From the NCBI GenBank assembly GCA_030151105.1, contig JASLEN010000057.1, positions 1-6,123 of the forward strand: 6,123 bases of DNA. The letters run 5' to 3'. The notes under the pieces were generated by a model. That model did no database searches and was not told the DNA's origin. It worked only from the letters and a program-made list of their open reading frames with translations. The position numbers and the translations under genes are program-made. The stretch is from Dysgonomonas sp. GTDB taxonomy: Bacteria > Bacteroidota > Bacteroidia > Bacteroidales > Dysgonomonadaceae. Below, piece after piece: positions 5,976-6,123 of the stretch; position 1 is the stretch's first letter, and every line of letters starts with the position of its first letter.

Positions 5976-6123
5976 ATGAGCATGATGATAAGAAGAGTGA
6001 TAGATTTGGCAAAAAGCAACACATTCAAACAATTAATGAAATATGGCATAGTTGGAGGGGTTGGATTTGCAATCGAGTTTTCGATATTCTTTTTGCTTAA
6101 TAATTTTTGGAATGTTCAATATC
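5976..6123 (+). CDS. GtrA-family membrane protein (5' end only)
   Basis: The first 49 codons of a gene that continues beyond the window. After a basic N-terminus, residues 18-45 read FKQLMKYGIVGGVGF then AIEFSIFFLLNNF, the conserved first transmembrane helix of the GtrA family (PF04138), with the F-x-K/R-Y-x-x-V/I-G-G pattern. GtrA proteins are small four-helix membrane proteins thought to move polyprenyl-linked sugars across the membrane or otherwise support cell-surface polysaccharide synthesis. The role here cannot be refined without the rest of the gene and its neighbours. Start choice is uncertain: ATGs at 5976, 5982 and 5985 are all in frame within four codons, and 5976 was taken as the longest. 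It has its own promoter box and is transcribed away from the nuclease gene. Confidence 0.82.
   Translation, partial: MSMMIRRVIDLAKSNTFKQLMKYGIVGGVGFAIEFSIFFLLNNFWNVQY

Noticed and set aside
5967..5978. In-frame TTG at 5967 as an earlier GtrA start
   Set aside because: Three in-frame ATGs follow within 20 nt, and the conserved GtrA region begins well after them, so there is no need for a rare start codon.

Overview
The window looks like ordinary chromosome of a low-GC member of the Bacteroidota, most likely Bacteroidales. The evidence is the AT-rich composition, the lack of clear Shine-Dalgarno sites, promoter boxes of the TAnnTTTG type (336-343, 5917-5924 and, on the minus strand, 5820-5827), and the lineage-typical look of several proteins: a Mrp without its C-terminal CxxC, a DUF151 nuclease fused to a UVR motif, and a TrmB with a divergent FPDP motif. 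Genus cannot be fixed from the sequence alone.

Left part, plus strand. The window opens inside the 3' end of a HAD hydrolase gene of the YjjG nucleotidase type (1-208), closed by a strong hairpin terminator (232-274). A small two-gene cassette follows, with its own promoter: a four-helix DUF2975 membrane protein (373-999) and a 68-residue Cro/CI-type DNA-binding protein (999-1205), joined by a one-base TAATG overlap. This matches the widespread, poorly understood YoaS/YozG pairing. A perfect 15-bp hairpin (1226-1262) separates it from the converging minus-strand genes.

Centre, minus strand, read right to left. A bifunctional-nuclease family protein with a UVR tail (5177-5782) is followed by an MsbA-like ABC exporter (3217-5049), then trmB (2474-3214, starting 2 nt after the exporter stop), then mrp (1284-2399). 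A weak hairpin lies after the nuclease gene (5131-5152), and a short hairpin with a T-run lies between trmB and mrp (2425-2449). Exporter and trmB are probably co-transcribed; mrp may be reached by read-through. The products are housekeeping: lipid or lipid-linked export, tRNA m7G46 methylation and Fe-S cluster delivery. They share no obvious pathway.

Right edge. A 193-nt divergent intergenic region carries promoter boxes for both sides and a 14-nt inverted repeat (5859-5872). The start of a GtrA-family membrane protein (5976 onward) runs off the window.

I found no mobile element, CRISPR array, tRNA or rRNA, and no convincing new system. The least understood item is the DUF2975/HTH cassette. 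The other points of interest are lineage-specific motif changes and candidate regulatory sites.
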